From Streptomyces sp. HB132 (GTDB lineage: Bacteria > Actinomycetota > Actinomycetes > Streptomycetales > Streptomycetaceae), in contig NZ_JAFBGA010000007.1 in assembly GCF_016909575.1 (NCBI RefSeq), forward strand, positions 248,001-312,000: a stretch of 64,000 bases of DNA, read 5' to 3'. This document shows positions 52,146 through 60,627 of this stretch, piece after piece (position 1 is the first letter of the stretch; each line of letters begins with the position of its first letter). The translations under genes were made by a program, and so were the position numbers. The notes under the pieces were generated by a model that was given only the letters and a program-made list of their open reading frames with translations, was not told the origin of the DNA and did no database searches.

Positions 52146-53305
52146 GCCGGGACCTCCGCAGACCGCTCCCGATGCTCCGGGGCCCAGCCGGGAGCGTTGC
52201 CGTGCAGCGCGCCGTAGAAGGGGTCGCCGGGACCGATCTCCCCGGCCCGCACGGTCGACCCGGTGAAAGCCGCCTTGTACAGAGCGGCGACCAGTTCGAG
52301 GCTCTTGCGGCCGTCCGCGCCGCTGCTCCGCGGCCTGCGTCCGGCCCGCAGGTCCGCCAGCAGGCCCTTGAGCTGCGCCTCGTGCGAGCTGGGCACATCG
52401 GGCCCGAAGTCCCGCCAGGCGTCCGCCTCTTCGGACGTGACCCCGGGCGCCGGTGTGATCCGCCAGTCCGCGTTGCGATGCCCGTACAGATGAACCAGTT
52501 CGACCGTCGCCCGTTCGCAGTCGATCCGGATCCGGCTGACCTCGTCCGGGCTGAGCACGCTGTTGACCACCGTGGCCATCGCTCCGCCCTCGAAACGGAT
52601 CAGCGCGGTGGAGACGTCCTCCGTCTCGACGTCGTGGACCAGCCGCCCCGCCATCGCGCGGATCTCGGCCCACGGGCCCAGCAGATCCAGCATCAGGTCC
52701 ATCTGGTGGATGCCGTGCCCCATCGACGGGCCGCCGCCCTCGCTGCTCCATGTGCCGCGCCAGGGCACGGAGTAGTACGCCTCGTCCCTGAACCAGGTCG
52801 TCTGGCAGTGGGCCACCAGCGGCCGGCCCATGGCTTGTTTGCCGAGCAGGTCCTTCACGTGGCGGGATCCCGAGCCGAAGCGGTGCTGGAACACGATCGC
52901 CGCGTACGGGCCTGCGCCGTCGGGGCCCTCGGCCGCCTCGATCGCGTCGAAGTCCTCCAGCGACGGGCAGGGCGGCTTCTCGCACCACACCCAGGCCCCG
53001 GCACGCAGAGCGGCCACGGTCTGGTCGCGGTGGAAGCGGGGCGGGGTGGCGAGAGTGACCAGGTCCGGGCGCTGCTCGGTGAGCATCAGGCCGAGGTCGG
53101 TGTACGGGTGCGCGATCCCCGCGTCGGTGCAGAACGCCGCCACCGCCGCCGCGTCGATGTCGACCGCGGCGACGATCTCCAACGGCTGCCCGGCGCCGAG
53201 GGCGGTCAACGCCGGCAGATGACTGCCGCGCGCGATCGCACCCGTGCCGACGATCGCGACCCGCACCGGCTCCCGGCGCGAAGTATTGCTGGCCGTGACA
53301 AACAC
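52142..53305 (-). CDS. Gfo/Idh/MocA-family oxidoreductase
   Basis: A 387-residue NAD(P)-dependent sugar or inositol dehydrogenase. Rossmann motif VRVAIVGTGAIARGSHLPAL, the EKP motif in VWCEKPPCPS and GHGIHQMDLMLDLLG (active His region). Upstream lies a LacI-type half-operator, and the next gene is its PmoA partner. The GTG at 53305 is tentative because its ribosome site is very close. Confidence 0.9.
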   Translation of the reverse strand: MFVTASNTSRREPVRVAIVGTGAIARGSHLPALTALGAGQPLEIVAAVDIDAAAVAAFCTDAGIAHPYTDLGLMLTEQRPDLVTLATPPRFHRDQTVAALRAGAWVWCEKPPCPSLEDFDAIEAAEGPDGAGPYAAIVFQHRFGSGSRHVKDLLGKQAMGRPLVAHCQTTWFRDEAYYSVPWRGTWSSEGGGPSMGHGIHQMDLMLDLLGPWAEIRAMAGRLVHDVETEDVSTALIRFEGGAMATVVNSVLSPDEVSRIRIDCERATVELVHLYGHRNADWRITPAPGVTSEEADAWRDFGPDVPSSHEAQLKGLLADLRAGRRPRSSGADGRKSLELVAALYKAAFTGSTVRAGEIGPGDPFYGALHGNAPGWAPEHRERSAEVPA

Positions 53306-53341
53306 CCCTTCGGCTGAGGAAAGAGGCGCCCGCCGGACAGC

Positions 53342-53349
53342 AAGCGCTT
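53342..53349 (-). promoter_or_regulatory. LacI-family operator core
   Basis: AAGCGCTT, the palindromic core of LacI/GalR-family operators (central CG), lies 37 bp before the Gfo/Idh start in a stretch with otherwise little symmetry. No LacI regulator gene is in the window. Confidence 0.45.
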
Positions 53350-53412
53350 TCTCCCGGGAAACCTAGGCTCCGCGCGTGAGGCGGGTCAAGGGGTGCGGGC
53401 GGCGCGCTCGCG

Positions 53413-54387
53413 TCAGGCCTTCAGCAGTCCCGGAAGTCGCCTGAGCTGCACGGCATGCTGGAACGGGCCGCCGCCCTCATGGTCGTTGAAGTCGTACACC
53501 TCGATCTCCTTGTCCGCGTGTGCGTACGCGTTGTACGCGGCGAACACGGTGGACGGCGGGCAGGTCAGGTCCTCCATGGCCACGGAGAACAGCGCGGGTG
53601 CCCGCCCCCGTGCGGCGAAGTGCACCCCGTCGAAGTAGGCGAGTGTCCTCTCCGTCCGCTCGGCCCGGCCCCGGTGCGTCTTGAGGTAGTCGCCGATCTC
53701 GCGGTACGGCTTGCGGTCGGTCATCCGGGTCGCCCGGGGGAAGTCGCAGAGGAACGGTACGTCCGGCGCGACGGCCGCCAGGTCGGGCACCAGCCCTCCG
53801 ACTGCGAGGGCGAGGCCGCCGCCCTGGCTCGCGCCGATCGCAGCGGTCCGCGAGGCGTCGGCCAGGTGGTGCGAGCGTGCCGCCTCCACCGCGCGCACGG
53901 CATCCGTGATCACCCTGCGGTAGTAGTACGTAGCCGGGTCCTCGATGCCCCGGGTCATGAATCCCGGCAGGGAGGGGCCCGAGCCGACGGGGTCGGCGGT
54001 GTCGCCCGGGGCCCAGCCGCTGCCCTGGCCGCGGGTGTCCATCACGAAGTGGGCCATTCCGGCAGAGGCCCAGAGCAGGTGCGCGTGGGGCAGGCTCCGT
54101 CCCCCGCCGTAGCCGATGAACTCCACGACCACCGGCAGGGGTTCGGTGGTTCCCGCGGGAAGTACGAACCAGCCCTTGACGGGGTGGCCGCCGAAGCCGG
54201 CGAACGTCACGTCGTACACGTCGACCGTGACGAGGCCCGTGCCGGCGCGCAGCTCGAAGCGGGCGTCCAGATCGTGGGTTCTCGCCTCGTCGAGCGTGTC
54301 CGACCAGAACGTGTCGAAGTCCTCGGGCTCCACCGACCGGCTGCGGTAGGTGTGCAGTTCGTCGAGAGGCAGGTCGAAGAGGGCCAT
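53413..54387 (-). CDS. Acetylxylan esterase/cephalosporin-C deacetylase (AXE1 family)
   Basis: A 324-residue alpha/beta hydrolase of the CE7 family. Nucleophile S187 in GASQGG; RGQGSGW oxyanion/tyrosine loop region (DTRGQGSGW); closing acid in AMEDLTCPPS and the histidine in NDHEGGG. Family length 320 fits. Removes acetyl groups from xylo-oligosaccharides inside the cell (no signal peptide). Same strand as the Gfo/Idh-PmoA pair; probably part of a sugar-use cluster. Confidence 0.92.
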   Translation of the reverse strand: MALFDLPLDELHTYRSRSVEPEDFDTFWSDTLDEARTHDLDARFELRAGTGLVTVDVYDVTFAGFGGHPVKGWFVLPAGTTEPLPVVVEFIGYGGGRSLPHAHLLWASAGMAHFVMDTRGQGSGWAPGDTADPVGSGPSLPGFMTRGIEDPATYYYRRVITDAVRAVEAARSHHLADASRTAAIGASQGGGLALAVGGLVPDLAAVAPDVPFLCDFPRATRMTDRKPYREIGDYLKTHRGRAERTERTLAYFDGVHFAARGRAPALFSVAMEDLTCPPSTVFAAYNAYAHADKEIEVYDFNDHEGGGPFQHAVQLRRLPGLLKA

Positions 54388-54515
54388 GCGGAACCGCCTT
54401 GGGTGTCAGGTGAATGAATGGTCACACCGTACGGCGGTCTGCCCGAACGTCAACCGGCTCTCGCATCGCGGGAAAACGCCTTGCCGGTCCGACCGGCTGC
54501 TGCGATTCTTCCGGC

Positions 54516-54791
54516 ATGTCCGAGACTCCGGCCCACAGTTCACGTCAGGTAGCGGCACTCTTCTCGGGTGGGCGCCTGACGGCGATCCCCCGCAAGCCGG
54601 CCCGCCGCGAGCAGCTGCTGGAGCACCTCGCGCGCACGCTCTTCGAACGGGACCGCGTCTACACGGAGCGCGAGGTCAACGACGCTCTGCTCGCGGTGCA
54701 CGAGGACTGCTCCGCCCTGCGCAGGTACCTCGTGGTCGCCGGGCTGCTGGAGCGGCCCAGGGACGGCAGCAGCTACCGGCGCGGCCGGTGA
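54516..54791 (+). CDS. DUF2087 domain protein
   Basis: A 91-residue protein matching DUF2087 (GGRLTAIPRKPARREQLLEH, RVYTEREVNDALLAVHEDCS, LRRYLVVAGLLERPRDG). The domain is probably nucleic-acid binding and often sits at the end of ArsR-like regulators; here it stands alone. ATG at 54516 has a weak ribosome site. Confidence 0.85.
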   Translation: MSETPAHSSRQVAALFSGGRLTAIPRKPARREQLLEHLARTLFERDRVYTEREVNDALLAVHEDCSALRRYLVVAGLLERPRDGSSYRRGR

Positions 54792-54885
54792 CCTGCTGGT
54801 CGTCCCGGCCGCGTTCATGGGGTGCGTCCGGGCGGGTGTGACGCGCCTGTCCGGCAGCGGTGCGCGACCGGGGCTTCGCCGCCTG

Positions 54886-55710
54886 TCAGTTGAGGGTGTC
54901 GGGGTCGGGGCCGGTACGCATGCCGCGGTCCAGGCCCGCGATCGCGTCCATGTCGGCGGCCGAGAGCTCGAAGTCGAAGACGTCGATGTTCTGCCGGATC
55001 CGTGCTGGGGTGACCGACTTCGGGATCACGACGTTGCCGAGCTGGAGGTGCCAGCGCAGAACCACCTGTGCCGGAGTCCTTCCGTGGCGCGCGGCGACGG
55101 AGAGGATCGTCCCGTCGTCCAGGAGGGCGCCCTGGGCCAGCGGGCTCCACGCCTCGGTGGCGATGCCGTGCTCGGCGTGCACCGCGCGCAGCTCGCTCTG
55201 CTGGAGCCCGGGGTGCAGTTCGATCTGGTTGACGGCGGGGACGAGGGGGCTCTCCTCCCGCAGTCGGCGCAGGTGCGCGGGCTGGAAGTTCGAAACGCCG
55301 GCGGCGCGGATCCGGCCGTCGGCCAGCAGCTTCTCCAGGGCTTGCCAGGTGTCGGCGTACAGGTCACGGGCCGGAGTGGGCCAGTGGATGAGGTAGAGGT
55401 CCACATGGTCGAGGCCGAGCAGGTCCAGGCTCGCGTCGAAAGCGGCGAGTGCGGCGTCATGTCCCTGGTCCGCGTTCCAGAGCTTCGTCGTGACGAACAG
55501 CTCCTCGCGGGGAATCCCCGACTCGGCCAGCGCGCGGCCCACGCCCGCCTCGTTGCCGTAGACGGCCGCGGTGTCGATGGAGCGGTAGCCCGCCTCCAGG
55601 GCGCCGGTGACCGCGGCGGTGGTTTCGTCGTCGGGGACCTGGAAGACACCGAAGCCGAGCTGCGGAATCGTGACGCCGTTGTTGAGCGTGACGGTGGGGA
55701 CCGTGGACAT
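54886..55710 (-). CDS. Aldo/keto reductase
   Basis: A 274-residue AKR5-like enzyme. Catalytic tetrad D46, Y51 (IDTAAVYGNE), K76 (TTKLWNADQ) and H109 (LYLIHWP). Reduces carbonyl compounds with NADPH, resembling 2,5-diketo-gluconate reductases. ATG at 55710 has GAGAGG upstream. A TTGAC -35-like element and tandem 18-bp repeats lie further upstream. Confidence 0.93.
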   Translation of the reverse strand: MSTVPTVTLNNGVTIPQLGFGVFQVPDDETTAAVTGALEAGYRSIDTAAVYGNEAGVGRALAESGIPREELFVTTKLWNADQGHDAALAAFDASLDLLGLDHVDLYLIHWPTPARDLYADTWQALEKLLADGRIRAAGVSNFQPAHLRRLREESPLVPAVNQIELHPGLQQSELRAVHAEHGIATEAWSPLAQGALLDDGTILSVAARHGRTPAQVVLRWHLQLGNVVIPKSVTPARIRQNIDVFDFELSAADMDAIAGLDRGMRTGPDPDTLN

Positions 55711-55787
55711 GGCTGTGCCTCTCACTGGTGTCGGACCACGTAGATCCGCACACGATGGTTACTGGCGTCAACAATAATTGCGCACGC

Positions 55788-55823
55788 GGGTTAAGCGCAA
55801 ACGCCGGGTTAAGTGCAAACGCC
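55788..55823. repeat. Two tandem 18-bp repeats in a divergent promoter region
   Basis: GGGTTAAGCGCAAACGCC (55788-55805) is followed directly by the same sequence with one change (T for C; 55806-55823). They lie between the divergent aldo/keto reductase and peptidase genes. Adjacent direct repeats suggest paired binding of a regulator. Confidence 0.65.
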
Positions 55824-56001
55824 GGACAGTCCTCTGTGGTGCTTCGTCACTCACTGCGTGCCGTATGTGTGATGGCGCCGGGTGCCCGGCCGTCAGCGGT
55901 CCCTCGCGGACGCCCGGGGCGGTATGCGCGAGGGCCGCGGACGGCCGCAATTCGATGATGTGCTGAACTGTCCGGGAAACAGCGGACACAGGAGAGTTTC
56001 T

Positions 56002-57303
56002 TTGAGCAGCTATCGCCAGCCCGGCGTCGTCTTCACCGACCGATGGTTCACGGTCCCGCTCGACCATGACGATCCGGACGGCGAGACCATCGAGATCTTC
56101 GGCCGCGAAGCCGTGGCCGGCGACAGGGGTGCGGAACACCTGCCCTGGTTGGTCTATCTGGAAGGCGGCCCCGGATTCGGCGCGCGCCGCTTCGTCGGGG
56201 CGGAGGCCTGGCTGGGCCGGGCCGTGCGTGAGTTCCGTGTGCTGCTCCTGGACCAGCGCGGCACCGGCCTGTCCACCCCCGCCAACCGGCAGACCCTGCC
56301 GATGCGCGGTGGCCCGAGCGCACAGGCCGACTACCTCGCCCACTTCCGTTCCGACAGCATCGTCCGTGACTGCGAACTGATCCGCCCCCGGCTCGCCGGC
56401 GGCGCGCCCTGGACCGTCCTGGGGCAGTCCTTCGGTGGCTTCTGTGCCGTCCGCTATCTGTCGGCCGCCCCGGAGGGGCTGTCCGCCGTCCTGATCACCG
56501 GCGGTCTGCCCTCCCTGGACGCGCATGCCGACGACGTATACCGGGCCGGATACCCGCGCATCGAGCGGAAGGTCGCCGCGCACTACACGCGTTACCCGCA
56601 GGACGTCGGGCGTGCCCGCGCGATCGCCGCGTACCTCGCCGAGCACCGCCCGGACAGCGCCGGGCACACACTGACGCCCGAGGCGTTCCAGTCCCTCGGC
56701 ATCATGCTGGGTTCCGGCGGCGGCAGTCACCAGCTGCACTACATGCTGGAGAACGCCTTCGTCGAGGGCCCGCACGGGGCCGAGTTGTCCGACGCCTTCC
56801 AGGAGGCCATGCGGACGGCCGCCTCGTTCGCGGGCCACCCGCTGTACGCCCTCATGCACGAGGCCATCTACGGCCAGGGCGCGCGGCCCACCGACTGGGC
56901 GGCAGAACGCGTCCGCGCCGAGTTCCCGCAGTTCGACGCCGCCGCCGCACTGGCGGGCGACGGCCCCGTGCTCTTCACCGGAGAGAGCATCCACCCCTGG
57001 CACTTCGACGTCGATCCCGCGCTGCGCCCCCTGCGCGAGACGGCGGAGCTGCTCGCCGCCCGGACGGACTGGCCGGCCCTGTACGACGTCGAGCGGCTGG
57101 CGGCCAACGAGGTTCCGGTAGCCGCCGCCGTCTACCACGACGACATGTACGTGGACACCGGCCACGCACTGCGCACCGCATCCTCGATCCGAGGCCTGCG
57201 TACGTGGGTCACCAGCGAGTACGAGCACGACGGCCTGCGTGCGGGCGGCACCCACGTCCTGGACCGGCTGCTCGCCCTCGTGCGGGGCGAGAGCGACCGC
57301 TAG
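56002..57303 (+). CDS. pip: Proline iminopeptidase-like alpha/beta hydrolase
   Basis: A 433-residue S33-family peptidase that releases N-terminal proline. Oxyanion motif GGPG at 55-58, nucleophile S143 in GQSFGG, DQRGTGLSTP, and a closing GGTHVLD histidine region. The rare TTG at 56002 is chosen since GGAGAG stands 5 nt before it and homology begins just after. Length is typical of Streptomyces enzymes. Cytosolic. Confidence 0.88.
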   Translation: MSSYRQPGVVFTDRWFTVPLDHDDPDGETIEIFGREAVAGDRGAEHLPWLVYLEGGPGFGARRFVGAEAWLGRAVREFRVLLLDQRGTGLSTPANRQTLPMRGGPSAQADYLAHFRSDSIVRDCELIRPRLAGGAPWTVLGQSFGGFCAVRYLSAAPEGLSAVLITGGLPSLDAHADDVYRAGYPRIERKVAAHYTRYPQDVGRARAIAAYLAEHRPDSAGHTLTPEAFQSLGIMLGSGGGSHQLHYMLENAFVEGPHGAELSDAFQEAMRTAASFAGHPLYALMHEAIYGQGARPTDWAAERVRAEFPQFDAAAALAGDGPVLFTGESIHPWHFDVDPALRPLRETAELLAARTDWPALYDVERLAANEVPVAAAVYHDDMYVDTGHALRTASSIRGLRTWVTSEYEHDGLRAGGTHVLDRLLALVRGESDR

Positions 57304-57318
57304 CCTCTGCCGGATCCG

Positions 57319-57891
57319 TCAGCCCTGGAGAGCGTCCAGTGTGGCGTCGAGGTCGGCCGCCGACTGCGGCGCGCGGTTGTACGGCAGCTTCGCGAGGGCG
57401 GCGGCCATGCCGCACGAGTTGCTCACCGCGGAGTAGACGAGACCGGCGCCGATGCCGGCCGACAGCCACCGCGCCGCCGGGAGGCGTCGGCCGGCGACCA
57501 GGCCGGCCACCACGAGGGAACCGGCGGCGAGGCGCACCTGGCGTTCCATCGGCCAGGTCGCCCGGGCGCCCACCGGGCGGTCCAGTCCATGGCCGTCGCC
57601 CTCCCAGGCGGAGGTCCCGCCGGACAGGGTCGCGGCCTGGATGTCGGCGTCGGCGAGGATCTCGCACGCCCTGGTGGACCGCACGCCGGATGCGCACACC
57701 ACCAGCAGGGAACCGCGCGCGGAGGCCGACTTCAGGGCGGGCACCGCCTCGGGGAGCCGGTCGAGCGGAATGTTCAGGGCGCCGGGCACGTGCCCGGATG
57801 CGTACTCGCCGGGAGCCCGGACGTCGATGACGGTGAAGTCCTCCAGCCTGGCTGCGGCCTCGGAGGGGGAGAGGGATGCGGGGCTGATCAC
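57319..57891 (-). CDS. Rhodanese fused to DUF2892 membrane domain
   Basis: A 190-residue fusion: rhodanese domain (FTVIDVRAPGEYASGHVPGA, active C66 in VVCASGVRS) followed by a DUF2892 segment with two membrane helices (LAAGSLVVAGLVAG and LSAGIGAGLVYSAVSNSC). The membrane-tethered sulfurtransferase likely handles sulfane sulfur at the membrane. GTG at 57891 has AAAGGA upstream. A CstR-like operator lies 71 bp upstream, so it may belong to the same regulon as the 12-15 kb module. Confidence 0.9.
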   Translation of the reverse strand: MISPASLSPSEAAARLEDFTVIDVRAPGEYASGHVPGALNIPLDRLPEAVPALKSASARGSLLVVCASGVRSTRACEILADADIQAATLSGGTSAWEGDGHGLDRPVGARATWPMERQVRLAAGSLVVAGLVAGRRLPAARWLSAGIGAGLVYSAVSNSCGMAAALAKLPYNRAPQSAADLDATLDALQG

Positions 57892-57961
57892 GGGCGGGAA
57901 TCCTTTCGGTCGCCGGAGTGGGGTCGGTCCGCGGTGGTACTCACCGCGATAACCCCAATAA

Positions 57962-57975
57962 TACCCGTAGGGGTA
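57962..57975 (-). promoter_or_regulatory. CsoR/CstR-type operator upstream of rhodanese-DUF2892
   Basis: TACCCGTAGGGGTA is the same shape as the operators at 12117, 12152 and 15022, with changes only at the centre. It lies in the short divergent region shared with the PIG-L gene. Confidence 0.7.
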
Positions 57976-58093
57976 TATCTGTGTGGCGCGGCCGGTCGTA
58001 CTGCACGTCCGACCGGAGCAACTCCCTGCCCCTGCCCCGAGCCGCTTCCGGAATGCACGCATCCGCCTGCGTTCGCCGAATAGCCTGCCCGGC

Positions 58094-58825
58094 ATGACAC
58101 AGCAGCTGGAACCCATGCCCGCGGACTGGCGCCGTGCACTGGCGGTGGTCGCCCACCCCGACGACCTGGAATACGGCTGCGCCGCCGCCGTGGCCGGATG
58201 GACCGACGAGGGGCGCGAGGTCACCTATCTCCTCGCGACCCGCGGTGAGGCGGGGATCGACACGATCGCCCCCGATGTCTGCGCTCCGCTGCGGGAGCGC
58301 GAGCAGCGGGCCGGCGCCGCGGCCGTGGGCGTCGCCTCCGTGGAGTTCCTCGACCACCGTGACGGCGTCATCGAGTACGGCACCGCGTTGCGCCGCGACA
58401 TCGCCGCCGCGGTCCGCCGCCACCGGCCCGAACTGCTCATCACCCTCAACCACCGCGACACCTGGGGCGGCGTCGCCTGGAACACCCCGGACCACCGAGC
58501 GGTCGGCCGCGCCACCCTGGACGCCGCGGGTGACGCGGGAAACCGCTGGATCTTCCCCGAGCTGCGCGAGCAGGGCCTGGAGCCGTGGGACGGGGTGCGC
58601 TGGATCGCCGTGGCGGGTACCGACCGGCCCACCCATGCGGTCGACGCGACTTCGGGTTTCGAGCGTTCCGTCCAGTCGCTGCTGGCGCATCGCACCTACA
58701 TCGAGGTGCTGACGGAGGAAGACCCGGAGGCGTACTGCCGTGCGTTCCTGACCGGCGCCACCGCGGCGGCCGCCGAACGCTTCGGCGGCCGCCCGGCCGT
58801 CACCTTCGAGGTCTTCGCCCGCTGA
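58094..58825 (+). CDS. PIG-L family deacetylase
   Basis: A 243-residue LmbE/PIG-L protein with zinc motif AHPDDLE (H21, D24) and the later zinc His in the NHRDTWGGVAWNTPDHRAVG region. The family removes acetyl from GlcNAc-linked substrates, including steps of mycothiol and antibiotic synthesis; the substrate here is unknown. ATG at 58094. Confidence 0.9.
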   Translation: MTQQLEPMPADWRRALAVVAHPDDLEYGCAAAVAGWTDEGREVTYLLATRGEAGIDTIAPDVCAPLREREQRAGAAAVGVASVEFLDHRDGVIEYGTALRRDIAAAVRRHRPELLITLNHRDTWGGVAWNTPDHRAVGRATLDAAGDAGNRWIFPELREQGLEPWDGVRWIAVAGTDRPTHAVDATSGFERSVQSLLAHRTYIEVLTEEDPEAYCRAFLTGATAAAAERFGGRPAVTFEVFAR

Positions 58826-58931
58826 ACCGCCCGGCCGGCTCGGGCCTGCTCCCCGCCCGGGCCGGCCCCGTCGCCGAGGTCGCCGCTCGACCCGCCGCCT
58901 CGGAGTGCGGGGCACCTGATTGACAAACGGG

Positions 58932-58948
58932 ATTGCTGATTCTGCAAT
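58932..58948 (+). promoter_or_regulatory. Inverted repeat in the XRE-cupin promoter
   Basis: ATTGC-N7-GCAAT, perfect, between a TTGACA -35 (58920-58925) and the coding start. The 17-nt spacer then puts TGCAAT in the -10 position, overlapping the repeat. Binding here would block polymerase. Confidence 0.6.
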
Positions 58949-59555
58949 GGAGGTCATGAAGGAACAGAATCAGGACGATCCCGAACTCGACGCCGTGCTC
59001 ACCGGGGTCGGTCCGCGGCTCCGGCGGCTGCGCAAGGACCGGGGTGTGACGCTCGCGGGGCTTTCAGAGGCCACCGGCATCTCCGTCTCCACCCTGTCGC
59101 GCCTGGAGTCCGGTGGGCGGCGCCCCAGCCTGGAGCTGCTGCTTCCCATCGCCCGGGCCCATGAGGTGCCGCTCGACGATCTCGTCGGGGCCCCTCCGGT
59201 CGGCGATCCGAGGGTCAAGGCCAAGCCGATCGTGCACGGTGCGAAGACCTCGCTGCCGCTCACCGCCCGGCCGGGGGGTCTGCAGGCTTACAAGGTGGTG
59301 CAGGAGGCGGCCTGCACCGAGGTGCCCGAGCAGCGCACGCACGAGGGCTACGAGTGGCTGTACGTGCTCAACGGCCGGCTGCGGCTCAAGCTCGCCGATC
59401 ACGACCTCGTCCTGGCCCCCGGGGAGGCCGCCGAATTCGACACCAGGCTGCCGCACTGGTTCGGGCCCGCCGGCGACGAGCCGGTCGAGTTCCTCAGCCT
59501 GTTCGGACCGCAGGGGGAGCGGATGCACGTGAGGGCCAAGCCGAAGCGGTCGTGA
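58947..59555 (+). CDS. XRE-family regulator with cupin sensor domain
   Basis: About 202 residues: helix-turn-helix at about 22-78 (LRRLRKDRGVTLAGLSEATG, STLSRLESGGRRPSLELLLP) and a C-terminal cupin (HEGYEWLYVLNGRLRLKLAD, APGEAAEFDTRLPHWFGPAG). ATG 58947 or 58956 may start; the second would give a leaderless transcript from the promoter seen. Probably autoregulated through the repeat at 58932. Confidence 0.92.
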   Translation: MEVMKEQNQDDPELDAVLTGVGPRLRRLRKDRGVTLAGLSEATGISVSTLSRLESGGRRPSLELLLPIARAHEVPLDDLVGAPPVGDPRVKAKPIVHGAKTSLPLTARPGGLQAYKVVQEAACTEVPEQRTHEGYEWLYVLNGRLRLKLADHDLVLAPGEAAEFDTRLPHWFGPAGDEPVEFLSLFGPQGERMHVRAKPKRS

Positions 59556-59597
59556 ACGGGCCCCGGGCCGACGTGCGCCAGGTGTTCCCAGAGGGGC

Positions 59598-59609
59598 AAG
59601 CGACCGCTT
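59598..59609 (+). promoter_or_regulatory. Candidate TetR-type operator before the acyl-CoA operon
   Basis: AAGCGACCGCTT is a 12-bp near-perfect inverted repeat (AAGCG, CGCTT), 50 bp before the quinone oxidoreductase start. A-x-CGACCG-x-T shapes are common for TetR regulators of acyl-CoA genes. No TetR gene lies in the window. Confidence 0.5.
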
Positions 59610-59658
59610 AGTATGCGCCGGAGCAGTGGTAATGCCGACAGTGTTGTGGAGGCCCCTC

Positions 59659-60627
59659 ATGCAGGCATGGCGAGTGCACCGGAACGGCGAGCCGAGCGAG
59701 GTGATGGAGCTCGAGGAGACGGACCGCCCGACCCCCGGGGACGGACAGGTGCTGCTCAAGGTGCGCGCGGCGAACATCAACTTCCCCGATGCGCTGCTCT
59801 GCCGCGGCCAGTACCAGGTGAGGCCCCCGCTGCCTTTCACCCCCGGAGTGGAGATCTGCGGCGAGACGCAGGACGGGCGCCGGGTGCTTGCCACCCCCAA
59901 CCTCCCGGAGGGCGGCGTCGCCGAGTACGTCGTCGCGGACGAGGCGGCCCTGCTGCCGGCCCCCGAAGCCCTCGACGACGCCGAGGCGGCCGCACTGCAC
60001 ATCGGCTACCAGACCGGCTGGTTCGGTCTGCACCGGCGGGCACAGCTGCAGGCGGGTGAGACGCTGCTGGTGCACGCGGCGGCGGGCGGCGTCGGCAGTG
60101 CCGCCGTGCAGCTGGGCAAAGCCGCCGGCGCCACCGTGATCGGAGTCGTCGGCGGACCCGAGAAGGCCGCCGCCGCCCGCGAACTGGGCTGCGACCTGGT
60201 CATCGACCGCCGGAGCGAGGACATCGTCGCGGCGGTCAAGGAGGCCACGGCCGGACGAGGCGCGGACGTCGTCTACGACCCGGTCGGCGGGGACGCCTAC
60301 GCCAAGTCCGTCAAGTGCATCGCCTTCGAGGGACGCGTCGTCGTCGTCGGCTTCGCGAGCGGCGCCATCCCCACGCCCGGCCTGAACCACGCCCTGGTGA
60401 AGAACTACTCGATCGTCGGACTCCACTGGGGCCTGTACAACTCAAAGGATCCAGCGGCCGTCCGCGCCTGTCACGACGAGCTCACCGAACTCGCGGCGCG
60501 GGGCGTCGTCAAGCCGCTGATCAGCGAACGTGTCCCCATGGCGGACGCCGCGCGAGCCGTGCAGCGGGTCGCCGACGGCACCAGCACGGGACGCATCGTC
60601 GTCCTGCCGTCGGGAGGTGCCCGATGA
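59659..60627 (+). CDS. NADPH:quinone oxidoreductase-like MDR protein
   Basis: A 322-residue zinc-free medium-chain reductase: VRAANINFPDALLCRGQYQV, nucleotide motif HAAAGGVGSAAVQLGKAAGA, and VVVVGFASGAIP. ATG at 59659 has GGAGG 6 nt upstream. It is coupled by ATGA to two acyl-CoA dehydrogenases, so it may act on enoyl or quinone substrates in the same pathway. Confidence 0.92.
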   Translation: MQAWRVHRNGEPSEVMELEETDRPTPGDGQVLLKVRAANINFPDALLCRGQYQVRPPLPFTPGVEICGETQDGRRVLATPNLPEGGVAEYVVADEAALLPAPEALDDAEAAALHIGYQTGWFGLHRRAQLQAGETLLVHAAAGGVGSAAVQLGKAAGATVIGVVGGPEKAAAARELGCDLVIDRRSEDIVAAVKEATAGRGADVVYDPVGGDAYAKSVKCIAFEGRVVVVGFASGAIPTPGLNHALVKNYSIVGLHWGLYNSKDPAAVRACHDELTELAARGVVKPLISERVPMADAARAVQRVADGTSTGRIVVLPSGGAR

